Notes: generated by a model not told the origin, from the letters alone. A DNA stretch of 5,879 nucleotides from UBA7672 sp031419455 (GCA_031419455.1 JANOKS010000189.1:1-5879); one strand, 5' to 3'. Positions 1 to 5,693 are shown, counted from the first letter of the stretch. Made by a program: numbers and translations.

Positions 1-144
1 CTTGTCAGCACCGCGGTCGGCTATGGCGTCTGGTCTGCGAAGGTTACGACCGACCGTGTTTGGGCGATGACCCGCCGCAGCGCGGCACCGTCTATGACTG
101 GCAGCTATCGATCGACTCAGCCGTCGATCACGCAAGCAATCTAG
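1..144 (+). pseudogene. Probable truncated 3' fragment of an EamA/DMT-family exporter, cut off at a dispersed repeat
   Basis: Frame 1 is open from the window edge to a TAG at 142-144. Its first 12 or so residues, LVSTAVGYGVWS, resemble the start of a late transmembrane helix in EamA-type (drug/metabolite transporter superfamily) amino-acid exporters, where a VATIVGYGIWG-like stretch occurs. In that family about 60 further residues follow, including a conserved helix pair. Here the resemblance stops at about base 36 and the frame continues as low-complexity Arg/Ser/Thr-rich residues that coincide with repeat copy A (from base 39). I read this as a gene whose 3' end was replaced by, or recombined at, the repeat. 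The match is short and from memory, and the 5' part lies outside the window, so an unrelated gene or chance remain possible. Confidence 0.35.
39..129 (+). repeat. Dispersed intergenic repeat, copy A
   Basis: Core 1 (TGGGCGA) is at 61-67 and core 2 (CGACTCAGCCG) at 113-123, 52 bp start to start. From 50 to 123 it aligns without gaps to copy C (3138-3211) at about 51 of 74 positions, including the shared 11-mer GACTGGCAGCT at 96-106. Its left flank (39-67) aligns without gaps to copy D (5574-5602) at 22 of 29 positions. Core 2 sits in the loop of a small hairpin: GATCGA at 110-115 pairs with TCGATC at 124-129. To the right of 123 it no longer matches copies B and C, so this copy may be truncated on its right side. 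Confidence 0.7.
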
Positions 145-168
145 CGCCCCAGCGCCGATGCCGCCTTC

Positions 169-1578
169 CTACTTCTGTTCGGCGTAGGACTTGATCAGCT
201 GGTAGAGGAACTCACGCCCATCGAGGACCGATTGAACCGAGATGTGTTCGTTAAGTCCGTGAATATTACCTGCGTCGTCACCCCGGAACAGCCCCGAAAA
301 TCCGAAAGTGGGGATGCCGACCGAGATCAGCCTGCTGCTGTCGGTACCGAAGGTTTCTTGCATTGGCGAGACTGGGACGCCAGGAAAAACCTTCGCCGCG
401 ACTTTCCGGATGGGGTCCAGTATTTCGGACGTCAGCGGAGAGATCGATGCGCGCGCGCTGCCGAGCGGTGCGGAGGTGATCTTTACCTCCGGATTTTTCA
501 CAGCGGCGGCGATCGCTGCTTCAATTGGCGCGAGCGAAGTTCCAGGCAGGGATCGGCAATTGATCGTCGCACGCGCACGTTGTGGCTGCGCGTTGAATGC
601 GTGTCCGCCTTCCAGCAGCGTCGGGATGCATGTGGTGCGCAGCATGGCGTTCCAGCTCACGGATCGATTGACGATCGCGTTCGCCGCCGCATCCTGGGGG
701 GCGGTGAGCAGCTCGCGCATGGCATTAGCGGTCTCTGGATCGACACGGGATTGCAGGGCAGTGAAATAGGCGCGGGTGAAGGCGTTGAGTTCGGTTGGAA
801 ACCTCAGTCCTTTCAGGCTCGCCAATGCTTCGCTGAGTGTGATAATGGCGTTCTCGGGACGGGGCTTCGATGAGTGCCCGCCAGGCCCGGTTACCTCGAG
901 CACATAGTTGCTCGCAGTTTTCTCGGCCGCCATGACGGTCACGGCGAGTTTCTTGCCGTTGGCGTCGAGATCGCCGCCCCCGCCTTCGGTCAAGGCGACG
1001 CCAGCATCGATCAATTCACGCTGGTGCTCCGCCAGCCAGCCAGCGCCATTCGGAAAGCCGCCCTCTTCGCCGCAGGTCAGCGCCATCTTGATCGTGCGCT
1101 TCGGGCGATAGCCTTCGTTATGGTAGCGCACCAAATTATCAGCCCAGATCGCATCCTGTGCCTTCATGTCGGAAACGCCGCGCCCATAGAATTCGCCGCC
1201 TTCCTCGATCATGACGAACGGGTCGCGTACCCAATCCTCTCGCTTGGCGTTGACCACGTCGATGTGGCCTAGCATCAGCACGGCCTTCGCCTTGGGGTCC
1301 TTGCCCGGCAGGATGGCAACCAGGTTGCCGGCCTTCGGCGCATCGTCCGGCACGAACACATGGAGATTGCTGGTTGGGAAACCTGCGGCCGTCATTCGCG
1401 CGACGATCTTGGTCACAAGCGAAGTGCAGTCGCCGGTCGCGACACTGGTGTCGGTCTCAACCATTTCCTTGAACATGGCGCGGAAGGCAGCCTCGCCCGG
1501 CGCTTGCGCGTGAGCACTCGCCATTGCTGAAGTGACACTGACCGCGATGGCGGCAGTCAAATACCTGATACGGGCCAT
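169..1578 (-). CDS. Secreted M20-family metallopeptidase (zinc carboxypeptidase/dipeptidase type)
   Basis: This is a 469-aa exopeptidase-like hydrolase of the M20/M25/M40 clan, predicted to cleave peptides or N-acyl amino acids in the periplasm. Residues 1-26 form a Sec signal peptide (MARIRYL n-region, hydrophobic core, AHAQA with likely cleavage after Ala-Gln-Ala). The two-metal centre is complete: His105 and Asp107 in GHIDVV, bridging Asp137 in GVSDMK, general base Glu171 and ligand Glu172 in TCGEEGG, Glu198 in LTEGGGG, and His440 in HGLNEH. The lid/dimerisation domain starts near 230 with GPGGHSS, whose His235 is the conserved lid histidine. Length is normal for the family. The frame stays open upstream to 1872, but ATG 1578 is chosen because the signal peptide starts there and a GGAG lies 8 nt upstream. 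It is divergent from the MFS gene. Substrate cannot be assigned from sequence. Confidence 0.93.
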   Translation of the reverse strand: MARIRYLTAAIAVSVTSAMASAHAQAPGEAAFRAMFKEMVETDTSVATGDCTSLVTKIVARMTAAGFPTSNLHVFVPDDAPKAGNLVAILPGKDPKAKAVLMLGHIDVVNAKREDWVRDPFVMIEEGGEFYGRGVSDMKAQDAIWADNLVRYHNEGYRPKRTIKMALTCGEEGGFPNGAGWLAEHQRELIDAGVALTEGGGGDLDANGKKLAVTVMAAEKTASNYVLEVTGPGGHSSKPRPENAIITLSEALASLKGLRFPTELNAFTRAYFTALQSRVDPETANAMRELLTAPQDAAANAIVNRSVSWNAMLRTTCIPTLLEGGHAFNAQPQRARATINCRSLPGTSLAPIEAAIAAAVKNPEVKITSAPLGSARASISPLTSEILDPIRKVAAKVFPGVPVSPMQETFGTDSSRLISVGIPTFGFSGLFRGDDAGNIHGLNEHISVQSVLDGREFLYQLIKSYAEQK

Positions 1579-1586
1579 GCGCGCTA

Positions 1587-1590
1587 CTCC
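1587..1590 (-). promoter_or_regulatory. Ribosome binding site fixing the M20 peptidase start
   Basis: On the minus strand GGAG precedes ATG 1578 with an 8-nt spacer. It supports the signal-peptide start over longer in-frame starts whose N-terminal extension (98 residues) has no protein-like character and overlaps repeat copy B. Confidence 0.7.
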
Positions 1591-1726
1591 AGCAGGTTTG
1601 TCACTGCTCACGGCTACATTCGTAAAACCTACGCACGATGTCGATGGGAGGCAGCCTGCGAATTTGCCTCGGCTCAACCTAGCTGTGCGCGCACCTCTGA
1701 CCTGCCTCAGGATTTTCGGGCCAAGC

Positions 1727-1848
1727 GCAGTGGGACAATGACTGCTATTGGGCGAGGTCCCGCCGCAACGCGGCACGTCGCCTGAATGACGTATCTGGAT
1801 CGACTCAGCCGGATCGCCACCATTTGCACTTCGGCCAACTCGGGGCCC
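1727..1848 (+). repeat. Dispersed intergenic repeat, copy B
   Basis: Core 1 (TGGGCGA) is at 1749-1755 and core 2 (CGACTCAGCCGGATCGCC) at 1801-1818, again 52 bp start to start. Core 2 is identical to copy C over 18 bp (3201-3218). A right-end box CGGGGCCC at 1841-1848 lies 40 bp after the start of core 2 and corresponds to the same box at 3240-3247 in copy C (39 bp). The CCCGCCG block after core 1 is also shared with copies A and C. Confidence 0.7.
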
Positions 1849-1916
1849 AAAATCCGCCGGTGGATGTTGCACGCGTTCGGGGAAACGGGCAGGGAGCGAG
1901 CGTCCACGACAGACGC

Positions 1917-1920
1917 AAGG
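1917..1920 (+). promoter_or_regulatory. Ribosome binding site of the MFS permease gene
   Basis: AAGG lies 6 nt upstream of ATG 1927. It supports this start over the in-frame ATGs at 1786 and 1864; the first of these is inside repeat copy B. Confidence 0.5.
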
Positions 1921-1926
1921 TTTCGT

Positions 1927-3129
1927 ATGCCTGAGCCGGCAAACAGCAAAGATGACCGACGGTGGTTTAGTCCAGGCGTAGCGGGGATAGGCGGGGCCAG
2001 CCTTCTATCCGACATTGGCCACGAAATTCCGACATCCCTGCTACCCAGCCTTGTGGCGGGGCTGGGCGCTCCAGCGGCCGCGCTCGGTCTGATCGAAGGG
2101 CTCGCCAACGGCGCCTCGGGCCTTGCAAAGCTTGTCGGCGGTCCGCTGGCGGATGATCCGCAGAACCGAAAATCAATTGCGGTCGGCGGATATGCGGCGA
2201 CGGCGGTGTTGTCTTCGTTGATCGGCGCGGCGACAGCCGTCTGGCAGATCGGCATCTTGCGGATGGGCGCGTGGACTGCACGCGGCCTGCGCGTTCCGGC
2301 GCGCAATGCGCTTCTGGCCGACATCGTGCCGGCCGCGGTTTATGGCAAGGCGTATGGGTTCGAGCGCGCGATGGACAATCTCGGCGCGGTTGCTGGACCG
2401 CTTCTCGCGCTGGCGCTTGTCGGCGCTATAGGCGTTCGGAATGCAATTTTCCTCTCCGTGATTCCGGGATTGCTCGCCGCAGCGGCCATCATGTTCGCTA
2501 TCCGGAAAGCACCACGCATCGCCGCGCGCCCTCGAACAAAGCTGACCCTCGCGATACGGCCTCTCCTGCGCGGCGGTCTTGGCCGTCTGTTCATCGGGGT
2601 CTCCGCTTTCGAGTTGGGCAATGTAGCGGCGACGCTTCTGATCCTAAGGGCGACCGAAGCGCTCACTCCAAATCACGGAATCGAGGGCGCAACCCAGATC
2701 GCCCTGGGCCTGTATGCGGCTTACAATCTGGCGGCGACATTGATCAGCGTTCCAGCAGGACATGTCGGGGACAGGTGGGGCGCCGACCGCGTTCTTGCCG
2801 GCGGAGCTGTGCTTACGCTGGCGGCCTATCTTGCCTTCACCGTTCCCGAACTCCCCGCCTTGGCGGCGGGGTTCGTTCTGGCTGGTCTTGGAATTGGCTG
2901 CATGGAGACGGCCCAGCACGCGGCGGTGGCGTCGCTGGCGCCGGCTGAAGTGCGCGGCTCAGCGTTCGGCGCGCTGGCGGCCGTGCAAAGCTTCGGAAGC
3001 GTTTGCGCCAGCGCCGTTGCGGGTCTCATCTGGACGTTGGTCTCGCCTGCCGCTGCATTCGGCTATCTAGTGCTGTGGATGGCCGCCGCCGTCGTGGCGA
3101 TCCTTTGGTCGCGCACCAAATCGGTATGA
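1927..3129 (+). CDS. Major facilitator superfamily permease
   Basis: This is a 400-aa inner-membrane secondary transporter. It is strongly hydrophobic with about 12 predicted membrane segments and a basic cytoplasmic loop in the middle (about 193-217), which is the usual MFS two-halves layout. The N-terminal SDIGHEIPTSLLP (28-40) matches a helix-1 pattern of a bacterial MFS subgroup. A motif-A-like loop follows helix 2 at 71-82 (GGPLADDPQNRK), and a second copy is at 277-289 (AGHVGDRWGADRV). The RGLRVPARNALLAD stretch (119-132) followed by YGKAYGFERAMDNLGAVAGP (139-158) is characteristic of the same subgroup, which mostly holds uncharacterised or drug-efflux-like permeases. Start 1927 is chosen because it has an AAGG box and because upstream codons overlap repeat B. 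Its stop codon lies at the left edge of repeat copy C. Substrate is unknown. Confidence 0.9.
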   Translation: MPEPANSKDDRRWFSPGVAGIGGASLLSDIGHEIPTSLLPSLVAGLGAPAAALGLIEGLANGASGLAKLVGGPLADDPQNRKSIAVGGYAATAVLSSLIGAATAVWQIGILRMGAWTARGLRVPARNALLADIVPAAVYGKAYGFERAMDNLGAVAGPLLALALVGAIGVRNAIFLSVIPGLLAAAAIMFAIRKAPRIAARPRTKLTLAIRPLLRGGLGRLFIGVSAFELGNVAATLLILRATEALTPNHGIEGATQIALGLYAAYNLAATLISVPAGHVGDRWGADRVLAGGAVLTLAAYLAFTVPELPALAAGFVLAGLGIGCMETAQHAAVASLAPAEVRGSAFGALAAVQSFGSVCASAVAGLIWTLVSPAAAFGYLVLWMAAAVVAILWSRTKSV

Positions 3130-3247
3130 TCTGGCGACTGACCGTCTTTGGGCGAAGACCCGCCGGGACCGTTAGGGCAAGACGACTGGCAGCTGTTGGG
3201 CGACTCAGCCGGATCGCCTGTTCCAGGTTAGGGCGACGTCGGGGCCC
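3127..3247 (+). repeat. Dispersed intergenic repeat, copy C
   Basis: Core 1 (TGGGCGA) is at 3149-3155 and core 2 (CGACTCAGCCGGATCGCC) at 3201-3218, 52 bp start to start; the right-end box CGGGGCCC is at 3240-3247. GACCGT-TTTGGGCGA and GACCCGCCG are shared almost base for base with copy A. A hairpin GGCGA 3199-3203 / TCGCC 3214-3218 again places the CTCAGCC of core 2 in the loop. The left edge coincides with the MFS stop codon, so the repeat fills nearly the whole convergent gap between the MFS and ubiquitin genes. Confidence 0.75.
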
Positions 3248-3260
3248 TCAAGGTCGCCTT
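3230..3260. terminator. Possible stem-loop between the convergent MFS and ubiquitin-like genes
   Basis: AGGGCGAC (3230-3237) can pair with GTCGCCTT (3253-3260), including one G-T pair, across a 15-nt loop that itself contains GGGGCCC. The position, just after the minus-strand ubiquitin stop and downstream of the MFS stop, suits a bidirectional transcription terminator. There is no T-tract on either side, so it may equally be just secondary structure belonging to repeat copy C. Confidence 0.25.
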
Positions 3261-3265
3261 TGGAA

Positions 3266-3583
3266 TCAACCGCCGCGCAGGCGCAGTACAAGATGTAGGG
3301 TAGATTCCTTTTGGATGTTGTAGTCCGCAAGCGTGCGCCCATCTTCGAGCTGCTGGCCGGCAAAGATGAGCCGCTGCTGGTCGGGTGGAATCCCTTCCTT
3401 GTCTTCAATCTTGCGCTTGACCGTCTCGACCGTGTCGCTCGACACCACGTCGAGGGTGATTGTCTTCCCCGTCAGGGTCTTCACGAAAATCTGGTTGGAG
3501 ACCTGGGCCTCAGCCGAGATCGGCGCCAACAGCAGGCAGATGCCCAGGGTGGCAAGCGCAAGAAGACGCCGGTTGCGTAACAT
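3266..3583 (-). CDS. Exported ubiquitin: Sec signal peptide fused to a near-canonical ubiquitin
   Basis: The protein is 105 aa. Residues 1-26 are a Sec signal peptide (MLRNRR, hydrophobic core, SAEA cleavage site); no lipobox is present, since Cys16 lies inside the core. Residues 30-105 align gap-free to all 76 residues of eukaryotic ubiquitin. By hand, 66 of 76 match the human protein; differences in ubiquitin numbering are M1N, E16D, E18V, P19S, I23V, N25T, A28R, Q31E, K48Q, S57A. The Leu8/Ile44/His68/Val70 patch and RLRGG tail are intact and the stop codon follows Gly76 directly, so no C-terminal processing would be needed. Lys6, 11, 27, 29, 33 and 63 remain; Lys48 is lost. GAGAGG lies 8 nt before the ATG. 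About three quarters of codons end in G or C, so the gene is adapted to its host. No conjugation enzymes are adjacent. Function is unknown; acquisition from a eukaryote followed by export is my inference. Confidence 0.95.
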   Translation of the reverse strand: MLRNRRLLALATLGICLLLAPISAEAQVSNQIFVKTLTGKTITLDVVSSDTVETVKRKIEDKEGIPPDQQRLIFAGQQLEDGRTLADYNIQKESTLHLVLRLRGG

Positions 3584-3591
3584 CAGGCAAA

Positions 3592-3597
3592 CCTCTC
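3592..3597 (-). promoter_or_regulatory. Ribosome binding site of the exported ubiquitin gene
   Basis: On the minus strand GAGAGG precedes ATG 3583 with an 8-nt spacer. It shows the gene is equipped for bacterial translation from the first residue of the signal peptide. Confidence 0.7.
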
Positions 3598-3608
3598 GGT
3601 GCGATCAC

Positions 3609-3646
3609 CGGGCACAATCGTGACCTCGTTAGCGAAGATGTGCCCG
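3609..3646 (-). promoter_or_regulatory. 8-bp inverted repeat in the ubiquitin gene leader
   Basis: CGGGCACA (3609-3616) and TGTGCCCG (3639-3646) are perfect inverted copies separated by 22 nt. They sit 26-63 nt upstream of the ubiquitin start and overlap the candidate -10 box. The element could be an operator for a dimeric regulator or a hairpin in the 5' untranslated RNA; the sequence alone does not distinguish these. Confidence 0.4.
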
Positions 3647-3664
3647 TCGATGGCTTGCGGTCAA
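3635..3664 (-). promoter_or_regulatory. Candidate sigma-70-like promoter of the ubiquitin gene
   Basis: On the minus strand, TTGACC (3664-3659) as a -35 is followed after 18 nt by CATCTT (3640-3635) as a weak -10. The -35 is close to consensus; the -10 is poor. This is the best pair I see in the 246-nt gap between the TIR gene stop and the ubiquitin start. Confidence 0.3.
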
Positions 3665-3688
3665 CGGGCTCGCGCCAGTGTCCTGTTT

Positions 3689-3790
3689 GAGGCGAGCTCT
3701 CGCCTGATCGGAAGGGTGGTCGCGACCGGCAATTCACGAGCGGCCTTGCCGTTGGTAGCATCGTGACAGGCTCGGCGAAGTGGGGGGCCC
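3689..3790 (+). repeat. Dispersed intergenic repeat, copy E
   Basis: The core 1 equivalent (GAGGCGA) is at 3689-3695 and core 2 equivalent (CGGCCTTGCC) at 3741-3750, 52 bp start to start. From 3722 it aligns without gaps to copy D (from 5629) for 68 nt at about 49 matches, including ATTCACG/ACTCACG and GGCGAAGT-GGGGG/TTCGTGAAGTCGGGG. Core 1 has become a perfect hairpin here (AGGCGA 3690-3695 / TCGCCT 3700-3705). It lies between the TIR gene stop and the ubiquitin start, and ends in GGGGGGCCC at 3782-3790. Confidence 0.65.
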
Positions 3791-3829
3791 ACAATGGACA
3801 CTCAGCCCGCCCAAACTATCGCGCTCCGT

Positions 3830-5500
3830 TCACGCGCCGGGCTCCGTCGCAGCGTAGAGCGCCCGAAGGCTGGCGATGTCGTCTTCGAGCCTTGGACTGT
3901 TTGGGGCGCAGCGCCGCCAAAACCTCTCCGCCTCCGCCAGTTCCAACCCCAGCCTGCGAGCTGTCTCGATATGCCTGCGTGCTTCGGCGTCCCGTCCAAG
4001 CTGCAGAGAGTAAACGGCCCTGTAGGCGTAATTGTTTGGCCATGCCGGAAGGAGGCTGATGGCCTCATCGGCGGTTGCGTCCGCTTCCGCCAATCGGCTT
4101 TGATCGCGGTAGGCGGCGTGCAGCCACGATTTCAACGACCACGTGTGGTGTGAGCCCGGCATCAGGCGCTCTGCCAGTTTGAGGTGCGACAGCGCCTCAT
4201 CTGGCCGGCTGAGCATCCCGCAGGTCATGCCGTGGATGTAATGCAAAAAACCGCCGCCAGGCGCCTTGCGCACAGCTCGCCCGGTGTGACGCACCCCTTC
4301 TTCCGGGTAGCCGATAAAACCGAGCGCATGTCCAACCAAACCAAGAACTGAGGCGTCGTCGGGTGCCAGGGCAAGAGCGCGTTCCGCGATGGCACGAATG
4401 CGCTGGACCTCCGCCGCATCGTCAGGGCTGACAAGGTATGCGTTGGCGAGTGCAGCGGCGAGCGTGGCGTGCCCTAGCGCATAGTCCGGCGCAATAGCGA
4501 CGGCGCGCCTGGCTTCCTCGATGGCGCTCGTCAGCGCGGCGGCGTCGTACTTGCGATAGGCGGACATGGCTCGCGTCACAGCCTCCCACGCGGTGATGTC
4601 GCCGGGCTTCTTCAGCGCACGCTCCATCTCAAGCGCTAAGACTTTTGCATCGAGGCTGGCAGCAATATCCGTGACCAGCTCCTCCTGAAGCTCGGCAAGC
4701 TCGGCCAGCGGACGGTCGAACTTGCCGGACCAGACGACCTCGCCGGTCTCGGCTTCCAGGAGCTGCGTGGTGACCCGGAGGTTGGCGCCGACGCGCCGCA
4801 CATTGCCCTCCAGCAGATAGCGCACGCCAAGCTGGCGGCCCACTGCCGCAAGATCGGTGATCGCAGCGCGGCTGAGGTTTGCGGTGGCGGTCGAGCCAAG
4901 CACGCGGACATTGACGCCTTGCGAGAGCGCCGAAATCACATCCTCCACCATGCCCTCGGCGAAGAAGTCATCCTCGGGCAGTTGGGAGCGGTTGGTGAAG
5001 GGCAACACCGCCAGAGACGGCGCAGACCCGCTCTGGCCGGGCTTGAGGGTTTCCTCAACGGTCGGCGCGGCAAGGGGAGTAGCCGGGGCTTCGACCGCTG
5101 GCGCAGCCTCCTTCGCCACAAAGCGCTTCACGTCGCCCAGAAACGCCAACCACGCGCGGTCGGCAGCATCCCCCTGCCAATGACTCAACTCCGCCGTCTG
5201 CGTTAGCTCGAACATGATGGGCCGTTCGCAGGGCTCGATCATGCAGGGGACCAGCGTCTTGTTACGGTCAGCAAGCGTGGCTTCAGCTCGAACCCAGCGG
5301 CTTTCCGCCGACCTCTTCGACCAGAGCACCACGACGGCCTTGGCCTCGCGCAGGGCCTTCTCTGTCACCTGATCATAAGCTTCGCCCGCCCGAAGGGTCG
5401 TATCCCACCAGACATCGAGACCCTGCGCCTTGAACGCTTCAGCGAACCGCCGCGCGGCAGCCTGGTCCTCGCGATTGTAGGAGAGGAAAATGTCCGGCAC
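3830..5500 (-). CDS. TIR domain - TolB-like domain - TPR-like protein
   Basis: This 556-aa protein has no signal peptide or membrane segment and is probably cytoplasmic. Residues 1-128 are a TIR domain: DIFLSYNRED (3-12) is the first strand, DVWWD with TLRAGEAYD (29-43) the region before and at the BB loop, VVVLWSKRS (56-64) a core strand, and SRWVRAE (67-73) carries Glu73 where NAD-cleaving TIR domains have their catalytic glutamate. A Pro/Ala-rich linker (131-160) follows. Residues 162-290 match the TolB-like/FlgO-like module often fused to adenylate-cyclase and CadC-like regulators (SLAVLPFTN, DDFFAEGMVEDVISALS, GVRYLLEGNVRR, EVVWSGKFDRPL). From about 305 to the end are helical TPR-like repeats. 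The start is GTG 5500, the only in-frame start after a TAA about 75 nt upstream; its Shine-Dalgarno is weak. The architecture suggests a signalling or defence protein; NADase activity is inferred, not shown. Confidence 0.88.
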   Translation of the reverse strand: MPDIFLSYNREDQAAARRFAEAFKAQGLDVWWDTTLRAGEAYDQVTEKALREAKAVVVLWSKRSAESRWVRAEATLADRNKTLVPCMIEPCERPIMFELTQTAELSHWQGDAADRAWLAFLGDVKRFVAKEAAPAVEAPATPLAAPTVEETLKPGQSGSAPSLAVLPFTNRSQLPEDDFFAEGMVEDVISALSQGVNVRVLGSTATANLSRAAITDLAAVGRQLGVRYLLEGNVRRVGANLRVTTQLLEAETGEVVWSGKFDRPLAELAELQEELVTDIAASLDAKVLALEMERALKKPGDITAWEAVTRAMSAYRKYDAAALTSAIEEARRAVAIAPDYALGHATLAAALANAYLVSPDDAAEVQRIRAIAERALALAPDDASVLGLVGHALGFIGYPEEGVRHTGRAVRKAPGGGFLHYIHGMTCGMLSRPDEALSHLKLAERLMPGSHHTWSLKSWLHAAYRDQSRLAEADATADEAISLLPAWPNNYAYRAVYSLQLGRDAEARRHIETARRLGLELAEAERFWRRCAPNSPRLEDDIASLRALYAATEPGA

Positions 5501-5573
5501 GCCCGACCCCGCTGGTGTGGTTGGGAGGGTTACGTGACCAGCTGTGGAAGGTCGAGTCTTGCCTCGGATTTCC
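5501..5573. other. Leader region upstream of the TIR gene
   Basis: This stretch lies between the GTG start of the TIR gene and repeat copy D. It is G-rich near the start codon on the minus strand (GGGGTCGGGC) but has no clear Shine-Dalgarno. I see no convincing promoter, and no open frame with protein-like content on either strand. Confidence 0.4.
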
Positions 5574-5693
5574 GAAGATTACGAGCGGCTGCAATTGGGC
5601 GACGTCCGGCCTAACCTTCAGGGAAGCGGCGAACGGTAACTCACGCGCGACCCTGCCATTGGTGTCATCAGGCTAGGCTTCGTGAAGTCGGGG
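5574..5693 (+). repeat. Dispersed intergenic repeat, copy D, apparently interrupted by a group II intron
   Basis: Core 1 (TGGGCGA) is at 5596-5602 and core 2 equivalent (CGACCCTGCC) at 5648-5657, 52 bp start to start. Its left flank matches copy A at 22 of 29 positions and its right half matches copy E. It therefore links the two subfamilies (A/B/C and D/E) and shows they are one repeat. The similarity to copy E runs to GAAGTCGGGG and then stops exactly where the intron-like GTGCGCC begins. Confidence 0.7.

Larger units (their letters stand above)
1579..1926. other. Divergent intergenic region between the M20 peptidase and MFS genes
   Basis: This gap of 348 nt lies between two divergent starts. 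It holds repeat copy B (1727-1848) and the two ribosome binding sites. The promoters of both genes should lie here, but I could not find a -35/-10 pair convincing enough to annotate. Open frames crossing it on either strand are in-frame N-terminal extensions without signal peptides or conserved motifs and are not treated as coding. Confidence 0.6.

Noticed and set aside
232..1513. Several plus-strand open frames of 67-213 codons opposite the M20 gene
   Set aside because: They are Arg/Ser/Ala-rich shadows typical of GC-rich antisense frames, without motifs or ribosome binding sites, opposite a gene with a complete catalytic signature.
1579..1872. 98-residue N-terminal extension of the M20 peptidase
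   Set aside because: It has no conserved motif, overlaps repeat copy B, and would bury a good signal peptide that has its own Shine-Dalgarno.
1786..1926. 47-residue N-terminal extension of the MFS permease
   Set aside because: Its codons run through the repeat copy B core; the shorter start has an AAGG box and leaves a normal-length MFS N-terminus.
3536..3541. Lipoprotein signal in the exported ubiquitin (Cys16)
   Set aside because: The residue before Cys16 is Ile, not Gly/Ala/Ser, and the cysteine sits in the middle of the hydrophobic core; a Sec cleavage at Ala-Glu-Ala is clearer.
3311..3690. Plus-strand open frames opposite the ubiquitin gene
   Set aside because: The minus-strand frame is unambiguous ubiquitin; the opposite frames show no recognisable domain.
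3266..5500. A Bil-type or CBASS-type ubiquitin-like conjugation operon
   Set aside because: No E1, E2, JAB-type deubiquitinase or cyclase is encoded in the window, and the ubiquitin carries a signal peptide, which removes it from cytoplasmic conjugation.
5574..5693. Repeat copies as integron attC sites with the genes as cassettes
   Set aside because: Copy D contains GCCTAAC and copy C contains GTTGGGC, which fit the attC core consensus, but neither is conserved in the other copies, the paired core is missing in each, and the genes point in different directions.
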